Assembly (NCBI GenBank): GCA_907165135.1
Contig: OU015566.1
Coordinates: 3,350,501-3,414,500 of the forward strand
Direction of reading: 5' to 3'
Origin: Oikopleura dioica
Taxonomy: Eukaryota > Chordata > Appendicularia > Copelata > Oikopleuridae
DNA length: 64,000 nucleotides
Shown: positions 1 to 10,567 of the stretch, one piece after another
Layout of the letters: each line of letters starts with the position of its first letter
Numbering within the stretch: position 1 is the first letter of the stretch
Notes under the pieces: model-generated
Told to the model about the DNA's origin: nothing
The model's input: the letters and a program-made list of their open reading frames with translations, nothing else
Database searches by the model: none
Made by a program: the position numbers and the translations under genes

Positions 1-1
1 G

Positions 2-265
2 AAAGTGGAAGGACTCAGAATCAGAGCCAACAGAACAACTTGGGAAGACGCGGAGTCAAAAAGACACAAACTAATGCCAAATACCCCTTTCTCGACTCAC
101 CTCCGGGACATCTTGCTGGACGGAATCAGAGCCGGAGAAAACCTCGACATGGAAGGGAACGAACGAGCCGGAGCAGAAAATTTCTTCCCCAACGTCTGGA
201 CTCAAACACAACAGACTCTCGAAGATCGGATGGCACGACTAGAGCTCCTTAAAGCCGACAACTAG
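2..265 (+). CDS. Hypothetical element ORF, 3' part only
   Basis: An open frame enters from the window edge and stops at 263-265. It gives about 87 hydrophilic residues. The first internal ATG is at 83-85, but the frame is open to base 2, so it is probably the end of a longer gene or its last exon. It has the same A-rich composition and GACTC-rich wording as the other ORFs of this element. No known domain is recognised. The role is unknown. Confidence 0.45.
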   Translation, partial: KVEGLRIRANRTTWEDAESKRHKLMPNTPFSTHLRDILLDGIRAGENLDMEGNERAGAENFFPNVWTQTQQTLEDRMARLELLKADN

Positions 266-892
266 ATTCAAATTCAGGAACGGACTCAAAGATAAAATAC
301 TTTTAGCGTCAAAATAAATGAAAAATTGAGTCAAAATTAGCCACCCCAGCCAAAACACTAGAATCAAGGAACAGGTTTACATGAATCTACCGATTAAGGC
401 AGCTGAGCGAGCCAAATTAAAAAAAAAGAGAAAAATCTTATTGTAAACCTTCAAAAACAGCCAAAAACCCTTCCTCCTCTTCTTCTGACTCCCTACTGCC
501 ATCTTCTGGAGTCCACAAAACGCACAAAAAGAATCCATTCCAGGCCAGGTCCAAGATATTTAAGCATAAAGAGTCAAAATAGCATTTTAAAACAAGATCC
601 GGGACCGTGGGAAAGTCTTTCCGCGACCCGAGAATCGGGGGCGCTGATTGGCTGGCGCGCGCGCCAATGGACAAAGGACGGGATCAAAAGCCAAATTCTC
701 AGAAATTTTTCCATTTTCAAAGAATCAAGGATTAAAATCCCAAGAAAAAGAGAATCTCAGACGCAAAAGAAGCCAAACCAAAAAGAAAAATTTAGCTTTC
801 ATTTCTGACTCGAAAATTGTTTCTAGATTCCCTTCCATCCCAAATTCTCCTGGCGCCAAAAATTTTTCAAATCCCCAGACTCTAAAACGAAA
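266..892 (+). other. Non-coding leader between element ORFs
   Basis: No convincing gene is seen here. Around 635-665 there is a GC-rich palindrome (ATTGGCTGGCGCGC followed by GCGCCAATGG) with an inverted CCAAT box on each side. It stands out from the A-rich surroundings and could be an internal promoter or a hairpin. The segment ends in the pyrimidine tract that precedes the next ORF. Confidence 0.3.
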
Positions 893-903
893 CTTTTTTT
901 CAG
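893..903 (+). promoter_or_regulatory. Splice-acceptor-like site before element ORF (trans-splice candidate)
   Basis: A run of eight T followed by CAG and then ACTCAGAA lies 8 nt before the ATG at 912. In a T-poor strand this tract is conspicuous. No matching upstream donor exon is obvious, so it may accept a spliced leader, as larvaceans do for polycistronic RNA. Similar sites precede the ATGs at 3680 and 7745. Confidence 0.4.
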
Positions 904-911
904 ACTCAGAA

Positions 912-1928
912 ATGCCAAGAGACGCAGAAAAAGTCCAGATGCCCAGCGGGGATGAACTAGAGAGACTCCGAAACGAAGCTGGAATCGTCCAAGACCCCAT
1001 CGGCGACGAAAACTTCTGGAGACAGAGAAAGTCGGCAATCAGATCCGACCCGGTGACGCAGAGACCGAACGAAAAGAAGGGCCGAATGCTCAACCGGATG
1101 AGACGCAGAATCGCAGACAGATTCACTGATCTGCTGGAACAGATTCTCGAAGGAAAGGGTCCTCTTAATTTCCCAAGAATATTTAAAATAAAAGAAAAAG
1201 CTTTGATTAAAAACTTCTTAAAGAAAAAGAAGGAAAAGAAATGACCCAAATTAAAGGATTCTCCGATCCAAACAGGCAGATGAGTCTCGACGGCTGGCAA
1301 CATGCGATCAACGGCGCTTCGAACGTTCTCTCGGATCTTATCCGAGAAGAAAACGGAAAGTTCAACGAAGACGACCAGAATCAGTCAGACGAGAGTCTTT
1401 TCTACGGATGCCTCAACACCGCCAAGACCACCATGGACATCCCACCGCTCCTCAACGTCGTCTACGTCGACAAAGACCGCCAGATTCCAGAAGGAAGACT
1501 CCCCGCCTACCAAGAGAGAGTCTCAGCTATCAAGGAATGGGTTCAAAAAAATTCTAGAACTAAAAAACAAGAAACTTAGTACGCCTAATAAAAGGAAAGA
1601 AAAAGAACCCGAAATAAAGTCCAGAGCGGATTTCCTGTTCAGGAAAGATAGACTCCCAAAAAGAGGCGAAGACTCCCTCGAGTCCTGGAAGGAGAAGCGA
1701 AGAGACGAGTACATCAAAGACGGAGTTCCAGAGGACATCGCCAGAGTCCTGACCCGTCGAGACTCAGGAGTCATCGGTTGGACGTCGAGACGAGATGGAA
1801 CCTGCCAGACCGACAGTGTGGACGCTCAGCAGGCCAAGACTCAGCAGACTCAGACCAACTCAGGGACTGGTTTTGAAAACCCGAAACAGAAATATAAGAC
1901 TCAAATCAGTCAAAACTTGACTTCATAA
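912..1928 (+). CDS. Hypothetical basic element protein, three exons
   Basis: Exons 912-1158, 1257-1540 and 1620-1928 join in frame (phases 1 and 0, GT-AG introns of 98 and 79 nt) to give about 279 residues. The start ATG lies 8 nt after a strong TTTTCAG site. The product is charged, with many Arg, Lys, Asp and Gln. The middle part is the most folded-looking; the last exon is basic and ends in a Gln/Thr-rich stretch. No domain is recognised. It sits in the 5' accessory block, upstream of gag and pol, where a standard DIRS or Ngaro element has no gene. Function unknown. The splice model is inferred from phase and open frames. Confidence 0.5.
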
Positions 1929-1981
1929 ATTCGGAAATCAAACCATTCAAAGACTCAAAAGACTCCGAGACTCAAACCGAG

Positions 1982-2773
1982 ATGTCCAGCACCTCGATGG
2001 CGACCCAAACATCAGCGCCTGCGACGGAAACTGGAACAATTAGCGACACAGACTCAGAAGATTCTTTCAACGCACGCTCAGATCCAAACCAGTTCTTCCC
2101 TCCAGGCTACCAACGAAATGTGGCGCTGACGGATCAAGACTCCGGCTCCGACTCCGACGACCAAGCGATCAGAGAGTCCGACGACGAGGGAGACAACCAG
2201 GACTGGAACCGACGCACCGATACCCTCTTCGCTTCAGCAGAAGAAGAGGCAGAGGCAAAAGAAAGAAGCGCGAGAATCGCCAAAGAAATGGAAGAACGCC
2301 AGGACCAGCCACTGTCGGACATCATCGAGGAGTCTGAAAGCCGATCGCTGGAAAGAATGGCTCAGAAAGAAGAGGCTGAAGCTCAGCGACGAACTCAGAA
2401 GGCGCGCATCGACAGACTCAAGCAAGAAGCAGAGGCAGAAGCCCAGAGAGCAGCGGACAAAGCCAGAGCCAAAGAAGCCTTGAAGATCCAGATGAAGAGA
2501 CAACTGGACGAGAACACCAGAATCCGCCGGGAATACGCCGAGCAAATCCAGCGCGAAAAAGAGGCGAAAGAAGCTCAAGAAAGACGCATGGCTCGAGACA
2601 AGGAGGCAGAAGAAAAACGACTCGCTGCGATCAAGGCTGCAGAAGAAAAAGTCCTCACAGAGCCGAGAATTGGAATCAGACTCGTCGCGGAGACCGGAGC
2701 CAAAGGCAACTACTACTACCTCTCGAAGAAGGAATCCAAGCTGATGGAAAGATCCGCAGGAAAGGGCCCTTAG
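1982..2773 (+). CDS. Coiled-coil element protein
   Basis: This uninterrupted 263-residue ORF has an acidic Ser/Asp-rich N-terminal third (about residues 20-75). A long Glu/Lys/Arg/Ala/Gln helix follows (about 80-225), almost certainly a coiled coil. It ends in a short Tyr-rich tail (YYYLSKK) about 20 residues before the stop. It starts 53 nt after the previous gene's stop and follows the same strand and composition. It could be a structural or RNA-packaging helper of the element; this is inference, as no family is recognised. A further 5' exon is possible, since no strong acceptor precedes the ATG. Confidence 0.55.
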   Translation: MSSTSMATQTSAPATETGTISDTDSEDSFNARSDPNQFFPPGYQRNVALTDQDSGSDSDDQAIRESDDEGDNQDWNRRTDTLFASAEEEAEAKERSARIAKEMEERQDQPLSDIIEESESRSLERMAQKEEAEAQRRTQKARIDRLKQEAEAEAQRAADKARAKEALKIQMKRQLDENTRIRREYAEQIQREKEAKEAQERRMARDKEAEEKRLAAIKAAEEKVLTEPRIGIRLVAETGAKGNYYYLSKKESKLMERSAGKGP

Positions 2774-2888
2774 ACTCAAAACAGTAGACTTCAAATCTAA
2801 AAACTCTAAGAATCTAAATCCCAAACCAAAAGAAAAAAGTCTTTTCTCACAAAACTAACATATCAGGGCCCCTTTAAAAGTTCGAGAC

Positions 2889-3416
2889 ATGCTCGACAAC
2901 CGAAGCATCAGCAACTTCAACGAGGTCAAGCAAGCCTGGTTCAGCAGCACCGGACTCCAGAAGTTCAAAGACTCTCGACTCCCCGGCCACCGCCACTACA
3001 AATACAACAACAGAAGCAGCTGGGAAATCAAGGAGGGAACCACGGAATGGAGACTCGACCCAATCGACTACCTCACCAAAGAAGAAAGAGCTGTCATCCA
3101 TTATGTGGTGGAGTTTTTAAACTATGAAGGAATCAAACGAAGATTCAAAGAAGCCATAGGTAAGACACACAAAATATAGAAAAAAAAAAAAAGTAATAAC
3201 CAGCAAAATAAGAGTCATAAAAACTTATGCAAATCTTTAGACTCTGGACTCCTCAAGCCAAAGAAGCTGGACGTCATCCTTCTCTTCGCGTACAAAATCT
3301 GTGGAAGTAACCTGGTCCACTACATGCGCTTCATCTTCGTCCGACTCTACAAGCTCCACGAGATTCCCATCCCTCCAGTGCACTCCGACGCTGCACCAAG
3401 ACCACCCAGATACTAG
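2889..3416 (+). CDS. Hypothetical element protein, two exons
   Basis: Exons 2889-3159 and 3241-3416 join through an 81-nt GT-AG intron (GTAAGAC donor, CTTTAG acceptor, phase 1) to give about 148 residues. The first exon has a basic, Tyr/His-containing segment. The second has a hydrophobic helix-like stretch with Tyr and Cys, then a Pro-rich end (IPIPPVHSD). No family is recognised. It lies between the coiled-coil ORF and the gag-like gene. The clean intron and phase match support its being a real gene. Confidence 0.5.
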
Positions 3417-3679
3417 AAGACTCAAGAATACAAACTGCCATGAAAAAAAAAACCTCATTGATAAAAAACTGTTAAACTGACTCTTACTTCCCACTGAAAA
3501 AAAAGACTCTTTCACATTTTTAAATCAAAATTGACAGAAGCTGTGCTTAATAAATTAACCCGATCTCACTAGAAGATCCTAGACTCTTTCTTGACTCCAA
3601 AATGAAGAGCATATTCAGAACCGAAAAAGAATAAATAATAAATACAAAGAAGCTTAAACTTTTTCGCTTTTCAGACGCA
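3417..3679 (+). other. Spacer with second trans-splice-like acceptor
   Basis: This is AT-rich, A-biased non-coding DNA. It ends in TTTTTCGCTTTTCAG at about 3660-3674, six nt before the ATG at 3680. Nothing else is recognisable. Confidence 0.3.
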
Positions 3680-5148
3680 ATGGAATCGCAATATCTAACA
3701 CAAAAAGAAGCGCCTAATGCGCTAGAAATGCCATCGGATTCAGGGAGCGGCTACAAGAATCAATATTAAAATAAAAAGAAACTTAAAAAAGAGGCCAAAA
3801 AAGCCCTAAGCAGGCCTAAAAATCCTAAGCCAGTATAAAAGAGGATTCGAATGCGGAAGCACCCTCAGACGAACCATCCCAAGACTCATCCCCAGCAGCA
3901 GATGCAGGTGCAGCCGCGGGCGAAAACCCAGCGCAGATAGAACACTCAAGCGTCGACTTAGAGATGCTCAAAGGACTCGTCTGGGACATACAAAATAGTC
4001 TCAACACGAACGCAGCAGTCCCACCAAAAAGAATCCCATGCTACGGTTCGACTCTCGCCGAGAAATTGACGAACCTCGCAGCTGAAGCAACCAAGATCAT
4101 TGCAGAGTCACAGGAAGTGTCCAATAGCATCAGAAAGATTCTACAAGAAGCTGACAACGAGGGCCTCCAAGGGGCTCAAATGCTGGAAACCTTCCGCACT
4201 ATTGCCATACTGGCCCACAGCCCTTCGATTGGGATCAACCGCCGTCTAGCCTCAACCAACAAAGTCGACATAGAAAACATCCAAGACACGCTCGAACACA
4301 CAGTCAGACCCCTCGTCTCGGACCTTATGCGACAGGTTTATGAGAAAAGCGTCTATAACTCGGACGAAATCGCATTTTGGGCAAGAATGATGGAGCCATT
4401 AGAAAGAGACTCGATCTCCAAACCGGATCTCCTCAAATTGGAAGAGGGTGTGGCATGGATTCTCCTAAGACTCTGGGGAGAGCCGGCGGAGGCCATCTTC
4501 AGAATGATTCTAGCGCAATGTAAGCCCCCAGAAGAATCGAACTCTCGGATATCGCCAAGACTCACAATGGTGGCCCACATTTGGAACTGCAGATTCAAGA
4601 AGATGCTCGGACGCCCGCCGGCGGAAAGACGAGCTTCTTTTGCAAACGAGAGGCAACTGTGTGCAACAATAGCGAATGCGATCTTCGGAGAAATCCATTT
4701 CCAATTGACCAACACCAGATGCATCTTCCCAAGACTCCTCTCGAGTGCAGCCAGATCGGCCTGGACTCATTTGAACACAATCTTCGGGCCCGCGAACCCA
4801 CTTAGCCTAACGCTCAGAAATTTTCTAACGAACATTGACGCGAATCAAGATTACACTGCGTGGGACGCGATTGGCACGCTGCGCAAACTATGGCCGCATA
4901 GAGACGCAATTCCAGAGGCACAATACAAGACGCTGAACCTCAACGACATCGATAATCGGCTAGAAAAAGGACTCGAAGATCCGTCCTCACTCTACGGCAC
5001 CACGTACGAGAAGCTCTTCTGGAAAATTCCGATCCCAAGAAGCTATGAGTCTACCTACCCAGTCGCAGGACCCAAAAGAAAGAGACAAAAAACAGAAGAC
5101 GAAGAGCTGGAAGGAAATAGAGGCGGAAATGAAGATTCTCGCCAATAA
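3680..5148 (+). CDS. Gag-like protein of the YR element
   Basis: The main exon runs from about 3844 to 5148, with a short first exon from ATG 3680 to about 3736. No GT donor exists in exon 1. A GA-AG junction after residues MPS would keep frame, so the exact junction is uncertain. The product is about 450 residues: an acidic Ala/Ser/Pro-rich start, then a largely helical region, then a basic tail (KRKRQK) that could be nuclear or nucleic-acid binding. Position directly before pol, size and helical character fit a DIRS-type gag. No zinc knuckle is seen. The last 104 nt overlap the start of the pol ORF in another frame. Confidence 0.55.
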
Positions 5149-7561
5149 AGGAGTCTTCAACAGACAAAAAATCCCAATTATCTACCCTGTCACCATAAGC
5201 AACACAATCACAAATGGCCCAAAAACTTTACCAGAATGGAAAATCTACGAAACAGAACTGCTGCATAGAGTCATCAGAGTCTTAAACAACGAGGAAAAGC
5301 CAGATTGGGACAAATTAGCGCTGAAGAAAGAATCAGATTTCGTCTCAGGACTCTGGACACACAACAAAGACAACTGGAGGACACTTATCCATCAAATGCC
5401 AGAGAAAATACGGCCACTAATTTATCACTTTGTCCACGCGGGTGCCGACCTATTCCTGAACCTCAAACGGATCCCCCCGAAGAAACCGGAAAGATTCAAA
5501 CACAAAGAGCTGGTGACAATATGGAAGAGAAACGAAGCCAACACGGAAACTCTGAAAAAACTGGGTGGAAATTTTAAAACCTGGTACAATGATAGACTCA
5601 GACTCTCAAAATTCGTGCCACGCCCTTATGAGAAAATCGGTAAACGATTCAAGACTCTGTCCGTCCCGAGCCAAGAAGCAGTGAAAGAAAGGAACGAAGA
5701 AATCATCAACCAAATAACCGAGTGGTGCGACATGGGATCAATCTCAAGACTCACAGACTCGAAAAAATGCTGGATTCAGGCAGGATTTGTCCTCGTCGAC
5801 AAGCCAGGAAGGGAAACCAGAGTCTGCTGGAATGGTGGAGTCCTCAAGCCGCTCCAACTCTACACCTTTCCCTGCAAATTAGAAGGAGTCGGAGCAGCGA
5901 TTCAGATGCTAAAAAAGGGAGACCTACTCTTCAAATTCGACGATAAGAAGGGTAAGGAAACTCGGCCAAAAAATCTGTCAAATAACACCGAAGCCCTAAC
6001 CACATCTTAAGGTTTCCACCAGCTTCCGCTCAGCGAGGAAAGCAGGAAAATGGCATGCTTCGAATGGGGAGGCCAAGTCTTCAGAAACAACATCCTCGCC
6101 TTCGGAATCCCGGCAGCACCAGGAATCTATCAGCTCATGAATCTCTGCGGAGTCAACTTCCTAAGGAAAAATGGAGTCAGGATAACACTCTATCTAGATG
6201 ACAGACTCTTGGCAATCACACCAGACTCTGATAAAGAACGAAAAGAGCTCCTCACAGGCGAGAAAATAAGCAAAGAAGTCTGGGCTACAGTTGCGACTCT
6301 AGTGGCCCTTGGCGGATACGTCAACATAGCCAAGAGCACATTTACACCCACCCAGAGAATCGAATTCTTGGGTTTCATTCTGGACACAACCGAAGAAACT
6401 GTTGAAATACCGTTGCAAAGATGGGAAGCCCTCAAAACCCTTATGAAAGACGCAGAGGCCAAGAAAACGATCCAGACAAAAACGCTAGAAAGAATCAGAG
6501 GCACAATGGCGAGCATGGCAGAAGTACTGACAAACATGAGGATGCTTATTCGACAAACAACGATTCTCATCAGCCAGGCATTGAGAGAAGAAAAAGAAAC
6601 CTGCGCCCTATCAGAAGAGGTCAAAGAAGAATGGAGACTCTGGAGCCTGCTAGAAGAGAAAGGGCTCAAAAGACACTGGACAAATTTAAATCGCCAAGAG
6701 ACAGGCCTAATAATTTACACAGACGCATCCTCTCACGCGGGGGCCATCGTTATTGAGCAATGGAACTTAGAAGAAAGATTCGCTTGGGAACCAGATCTGG
6801 CAGACAAGCACATCGGGATCAAAGAGGCAGCGGCGATCCAATTCACTCTGGAATGGTACGGGCAGAAGCTGAAAGACAAAAGAATCCTATTTTTGTGCGA
6901 CAATGATAGTGTAGTCCAAGGTGTAATAGCCGGAAGCAAAGATCCGGAAATGAATAAGATTCTAGTCAGAATCTGGACTCTAGCGCAGCGCTCAAACATC
7001 GATATGAAAGTCGATTGGGTTAGCACCAAAAAACAACTTGCAGATGGCCCCTCAAGGAATTTAGACTCGCGAGAACAAAAACTAACGGCTGACGGATTCG
7101 CATATCTTCAATCTCACCTCTCGGACTCCTTGGACGTCGACGTGGCAGCAACGGTAAATTGCCTAAAGACTCGAACCAAATTATTTAACAAAATTCAGCC
7201 ACTGAACGCGAAATGCAGAGACTTCATCACGCGCAGAGAGACAAGAGGAGCTTTTGGAAAAGATTTCCTTAATTTCCCGATTCATGAGCTCATAGGAAGA
7301 AAGCTGTATGCATTCCCGCCTCCCAAAACAGCCCACAGATTCTATAACAGACTCGTAGAAATAGCCACGCCCTGGGCATTAGTTGTCCCCTGTTTCGAAT
7401 CAGAACCACTGGTAATCACAGAAGCCAGAATCAAGGGATACAGAATCTTCGACATCCCGGCTGACTCAATCCTCACCCCAGCAAAAGTTAAAACAGCCGA
7501 CGGCTACTGGAAAGTGGCATCTAACATCTCAACCATAAAAGTCGCCACAAACAGACTCTGA
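5045..7561 (+). CDS. Reverse transcriptase-RNase H (pol) of the YR element
   Basis: Exons 5045-5951 and 6012-7561 give 818 residues. The 60-nt GT-AG intron (phase 1) falls inside the RT between FDDKK and GFHQLP, and splicing restores the conserved first catalytic-Asp motif FDDKKGFHQ (about residue 300). The second catalytic motif YLDD is near residue 363, preceded by ILAFGIPAAPGIYQ. RNase H follows: YTDASSHAG near 536, Glu in KEAAAIQ, Asp in LCDNDS, and WVSTKKQLADGPSR. The spacing resembles DIRS-1 group enzymes. It makes element cDNA. It overlaps the gag-like frame by 104 nt. No methyltransferase domain is recognised in the C-terminal 200 residues. Confidence 0.88.
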
Positions 7562-7744
7562 TATACCGATTCTGCCCCCTTTTCACACTCGACTCAAAAG
7601 GCCAGCAAGAATAGCCACTTCTGGCTCGTAGATTCTCCTAAAAAAAAAAACACCACTTACCCAACCTCACCACTATACCAAACTAGAAACAAAAGCCTTG
7701 GCGGTAACTCCTTCCTTTTTTCAGACTCGAAATCCTTGGAAAAA
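7562..7744 (+). other. Short intergenic spacer with third trans-splice-like acceptor
   Basis: The T-rich tract CCTTCCTTTTTTCAG ends at 7724 and is followed by ACTCGAAA, 20 nt before the ATG at 7745. This is the same arrangement, with the same ACTC start, as at 893-903. Confidence 0.35.
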
Positions 7745-9077
7745 ATGTCGGATCAGACCAAGACTCTCTCCAAGCTGCTGGCGGACCACACCAAGCTCAC
7801 AGAGCAAGAGGCGAAGACACGAGCGGCAAGAGTCCAAATTTCAAAGGCCCAATTCTTCGAAATCGCTCAATCCAAGACGAGAACGGAAGAGGCGGACAGA
7901 CTTTTCATGGAAATCGAAGACATCAAGAAGGACATGTTGACTCACGACAAGTTCACCGACTCCCTCATCGTAAGTAGATGACTAGAATAAAATTCAAAAC
8001 CCTCACCGCTTTTTCATAGGCGGAAATCGCGGAACTAGAGGCCAACCGCGACAAGAGTCTTGCGATCAAGGAAAACGAGCCAAACGCCAAAAAACGGTCA
8101 GAAGAAGATAACAAATTCTACGACCGTTGGAATCCAGCGGAGTTGGAGTCGAAAATCCGCCGGCTGATTGCGGACAAGATGGAGCGATACAGCCTCAAGG
8201 GATCCATGTTCGCCCAGATCAAGGCTCGAGAGTCAAAAATCGCCGAACTATCTTCAGGCGGCTCGGAAACTTCGGCGGTCTTCAAAGAAGTCGACCCGCT
8301 CACAGGAGAAGAGTCTTATTTCATGGTAAGTCCAGAAATTCAAAGGAAAATAACAAATGCACGCATACCAATAAACAGAAATCTATACAATTCCACTCAA
8401 AACACGCTTCAGACTCAAATAGGCACAAGCAACCTGCCTCAGGACGACGGCGACTCTCTTCGGGAAATGGGCAAGGAATTCCGAGCTTTCGTCTCAGACG
8501 CGAAAAACCAGCGCACCTTCAAAAAGGACAAGCTCATGCGACTCCTGGGCAACTACAAAAGAGCCATGTCCCCAGAATACCCGGAGCGAGCAATCATCGA
8601 AAGCATCTTGGACGAACTGATCAGGATGCCCGATATGACTCGAAAAGACGCGCTGCTCTCACTCACGGTAAGACTCGTAAAATAGCAACCCTGCTTTTAA
8701 AGCGTCGCATTCAGCCGCTCATGCGCCCGAACGTCCGACACAGCTTCGATCGCGCACTCACGATGAACACCAACCACCATGTCTTCAAGAAAATGATCGG
8801 CAACCCCTGTGACGGCTCTGAAGACTGGCGGTCGGAAAAAGACTCGAAACCGGGTCGAGGACGCCGAGGTGGACACAATAACGGCGGTCAATCAAAAGCA
8901 AAAACTGACCACCAAGGTGACGGCCAAAAGGCCAAGGACGGAGACAACGAGACTCATTCCGGAGGCCGCGGGCGAGGCCGAGGCCGAGGCCGAGGTCGCG
9001 GAAGAGGCCGAGGCCGAGGAGGAGGAAATGCTGGTGGCGACACCAAGAAATTCCAAGATCAGGGTGGAGTCGAATAA
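7745..9077 (+). CDS. Accessory coiled-coil/RGG protein between pol and recombinase
   Basis: Four exons (7745-7969, 8020-8325, 8413-8667, 8703-9077) join in phase 0 with GT-AG introns of 35-87 nt to give 386 residues. The N-terminal 150 residues are helical and charged (coiled-coil like). The middle is mixed alpha-helical. The last exon ends in a dense Arg-Gly run (about ten RG units near 8960-9020) and a Gly-rich tail. RGG tails typically bind RNA, so a nucleocapsid-like or RNP role is plausible but inferred. Standard DIRS or Ngaro elements have no gene at this position. Confidence 0.6.
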
Positions 9078-9238
9078 AAATCACCACTGAAAGAAGCGCA
9101 ACAAGCCAGAAATCTCAAACTAGCCGACTATAGACTCTCAGCTTTTTAGGACTCTTAAAAAAAAAACTGCTTCAAATGCTTAAAATTCTCAGATAGCTCT
9201 TCAAAGGAAAGGTCTCAAATTTTCAATTCTTAAGAACC
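9078..9238 (+). other. Spacer before the recombinase gene
   Basis: Non-coding. It contains CTCAGCTTTTTAG followed by GACTCTT near 9140-9155, a weaker version of the acceptor-like sites before the other ORFs. Confidence 0.25.
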
Positions 9239-10364
9239 ATGACCTGGCTCGACTACAAGAATCTCCTGGAACACTGGGAAGTAGCAGAAGCAATGGCCAC
9301 GTTCAGTTACGACGAAGCCGAAATCGACGACGTGATTCAACACTTCCTCGACAGACTCCTCACAAGACCGACTCTCAAGGCCTACGCCTACGAGAAAGGG
9401 ATCGTAACGATCCAGGACGTCATCGTTTCTCGACTCAAAAAACCGCTCACCCCGAAGCAAAAACGGAAAATAAAGACCTGGTGCGAGCACAGAGCGCGGG
9501 AGTCAGCAACCCAGACTCTGCAATACCCAAAGGTATAAAAAAAAAAAGGGAGACCCAGCCCGAAAAATAATACTCCTTCAAGCAAGCGGAGGTCGTCGAC
9601 GAGCCCGAGGCAATCCGACTCTGGGAAGAGCTCCTGAAGACAAATAAGCCCAAGCCAAGAGAAGCGGCCATCGCTTTCTTCATCTGCTTTACGACGGGAG
9701 CAAGAATGAAAGAAGCGCTCAATCTCAGAGTCGAAGATCGAGAAGTCGTTACCGAAGACGGAAACGAATTTTGGCGATTCCATATTCGATGCAGCAAAAC
9801 CGATCCGTTCTGCAAGCGAATGGAAACCCTCACCATCGTTATGGACATGCGGCATGGAGTCCCACTCGGCCTAGAACTTAGAGCCCAACTCAGGGATCGA
9901 GATTCAGGTACTTATAGCACTTATTACTCAAGACTCAACAAGAAACTTTTTTAGGCCTTGTTCTCAAGACGCTCGAAGGCCATACTCGCATCGCATCTGA
10001 CTACCTGGCGCGCTACGGAGCCAAGGCAAAACTGTCAAAAAAGGTAACCAATCAAGGAAGAAAACAAAACTCAGATTAATAAACGTCGTAGGTCTCGGCG
10101 CACACGGGAAGAGTCAGTTTCTACATCGAGGGACGCCGAACAGGCTTATCACAACAGACTCTAGCACACACACTCCGTTGGGCACCGGGAAGCTCCATGC
10201 CAGACTACTACGAAAGGTGCTGGCTTGAATGTAGCAACTCAGGAGCGCCGGTCAGCGTGGCAAAATCTAGAGCCAGAAAACGAAACGACAGCACTAGCAG
10301 CGACCAAGACCAACCAAAGGTACTAACATTTAAAAATCCAAGAATCAATTATGAAAGGCCTTAG
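9239..10364 (+). CDS. Tyrosine recombinase of the YR element
   Basis: Exons 9239-9532, 9583-9907, 9955-10043 and 10092-10364 join with matching phases (0, 1, 0; introns 47-50 nt) to give 326 residues. The catalytic set of the phage-integrase fold is visible. Box I is FTTGARMKEALNL with Arg near residue 138. The H-x-x-R motif is SAHTGR (His240, Arg243). Trp266 stands at the second His/Trp position. The nucleophile is one of the Tyr pair in MPDYYER (about 275-276). The first exon is the SAM-like DNA-binding part. The enzyme would insert circular cDNA. A Ser/Asp-rich tail follows. Intron density is high for a transposon gene. Confidence 0.82.
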
Positions 10365-10522
10365 AGTCAAGAACGACCAGAAGCAAGTCAAAAGCCAAAG
10401 AAGCCGAAAAACACTGCTGAAGAAGCATAAAAAGAAAAAGATGCCTTTTTCCACTTTTAAACAGACTCGAATAAAAAAAGACTCATTTTTACGATTGATG
10501 AGAATAACAAGAATGGTAGGGA

Positions 10523-10567
10523 GGGAATATTCCCATTACCATTGTTATTTATGCGTGATTATAATAC
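10523..10567 (+). repeat. Split direct repeat copy B1 (45 bp)
   Basis: These 45 bp are repeated exactly at 10966-11010. The unit opens with the palindrome GGGAATATTCCC and ends TTATAATAC. It follows the recombinase gene by 158 bp. The intervening 10365-10522 holds only A-rich trailer sequence. Confidence 0.8.

Noticed and set aside
725-1303. Long reverse-strand frame (192 codons) opposite element ORF
   Set aside because: It is the antisense of the spliced + strand gene at 912-1928 and reads as Phe/Ser/Leu low complexity.
8785-9855. Reverse-strand frames opposite the RGG and recombinase genes
   Set aside because: Shadows of GC-skewed Arg-Gly and recombinase exons with no independent start or domain.
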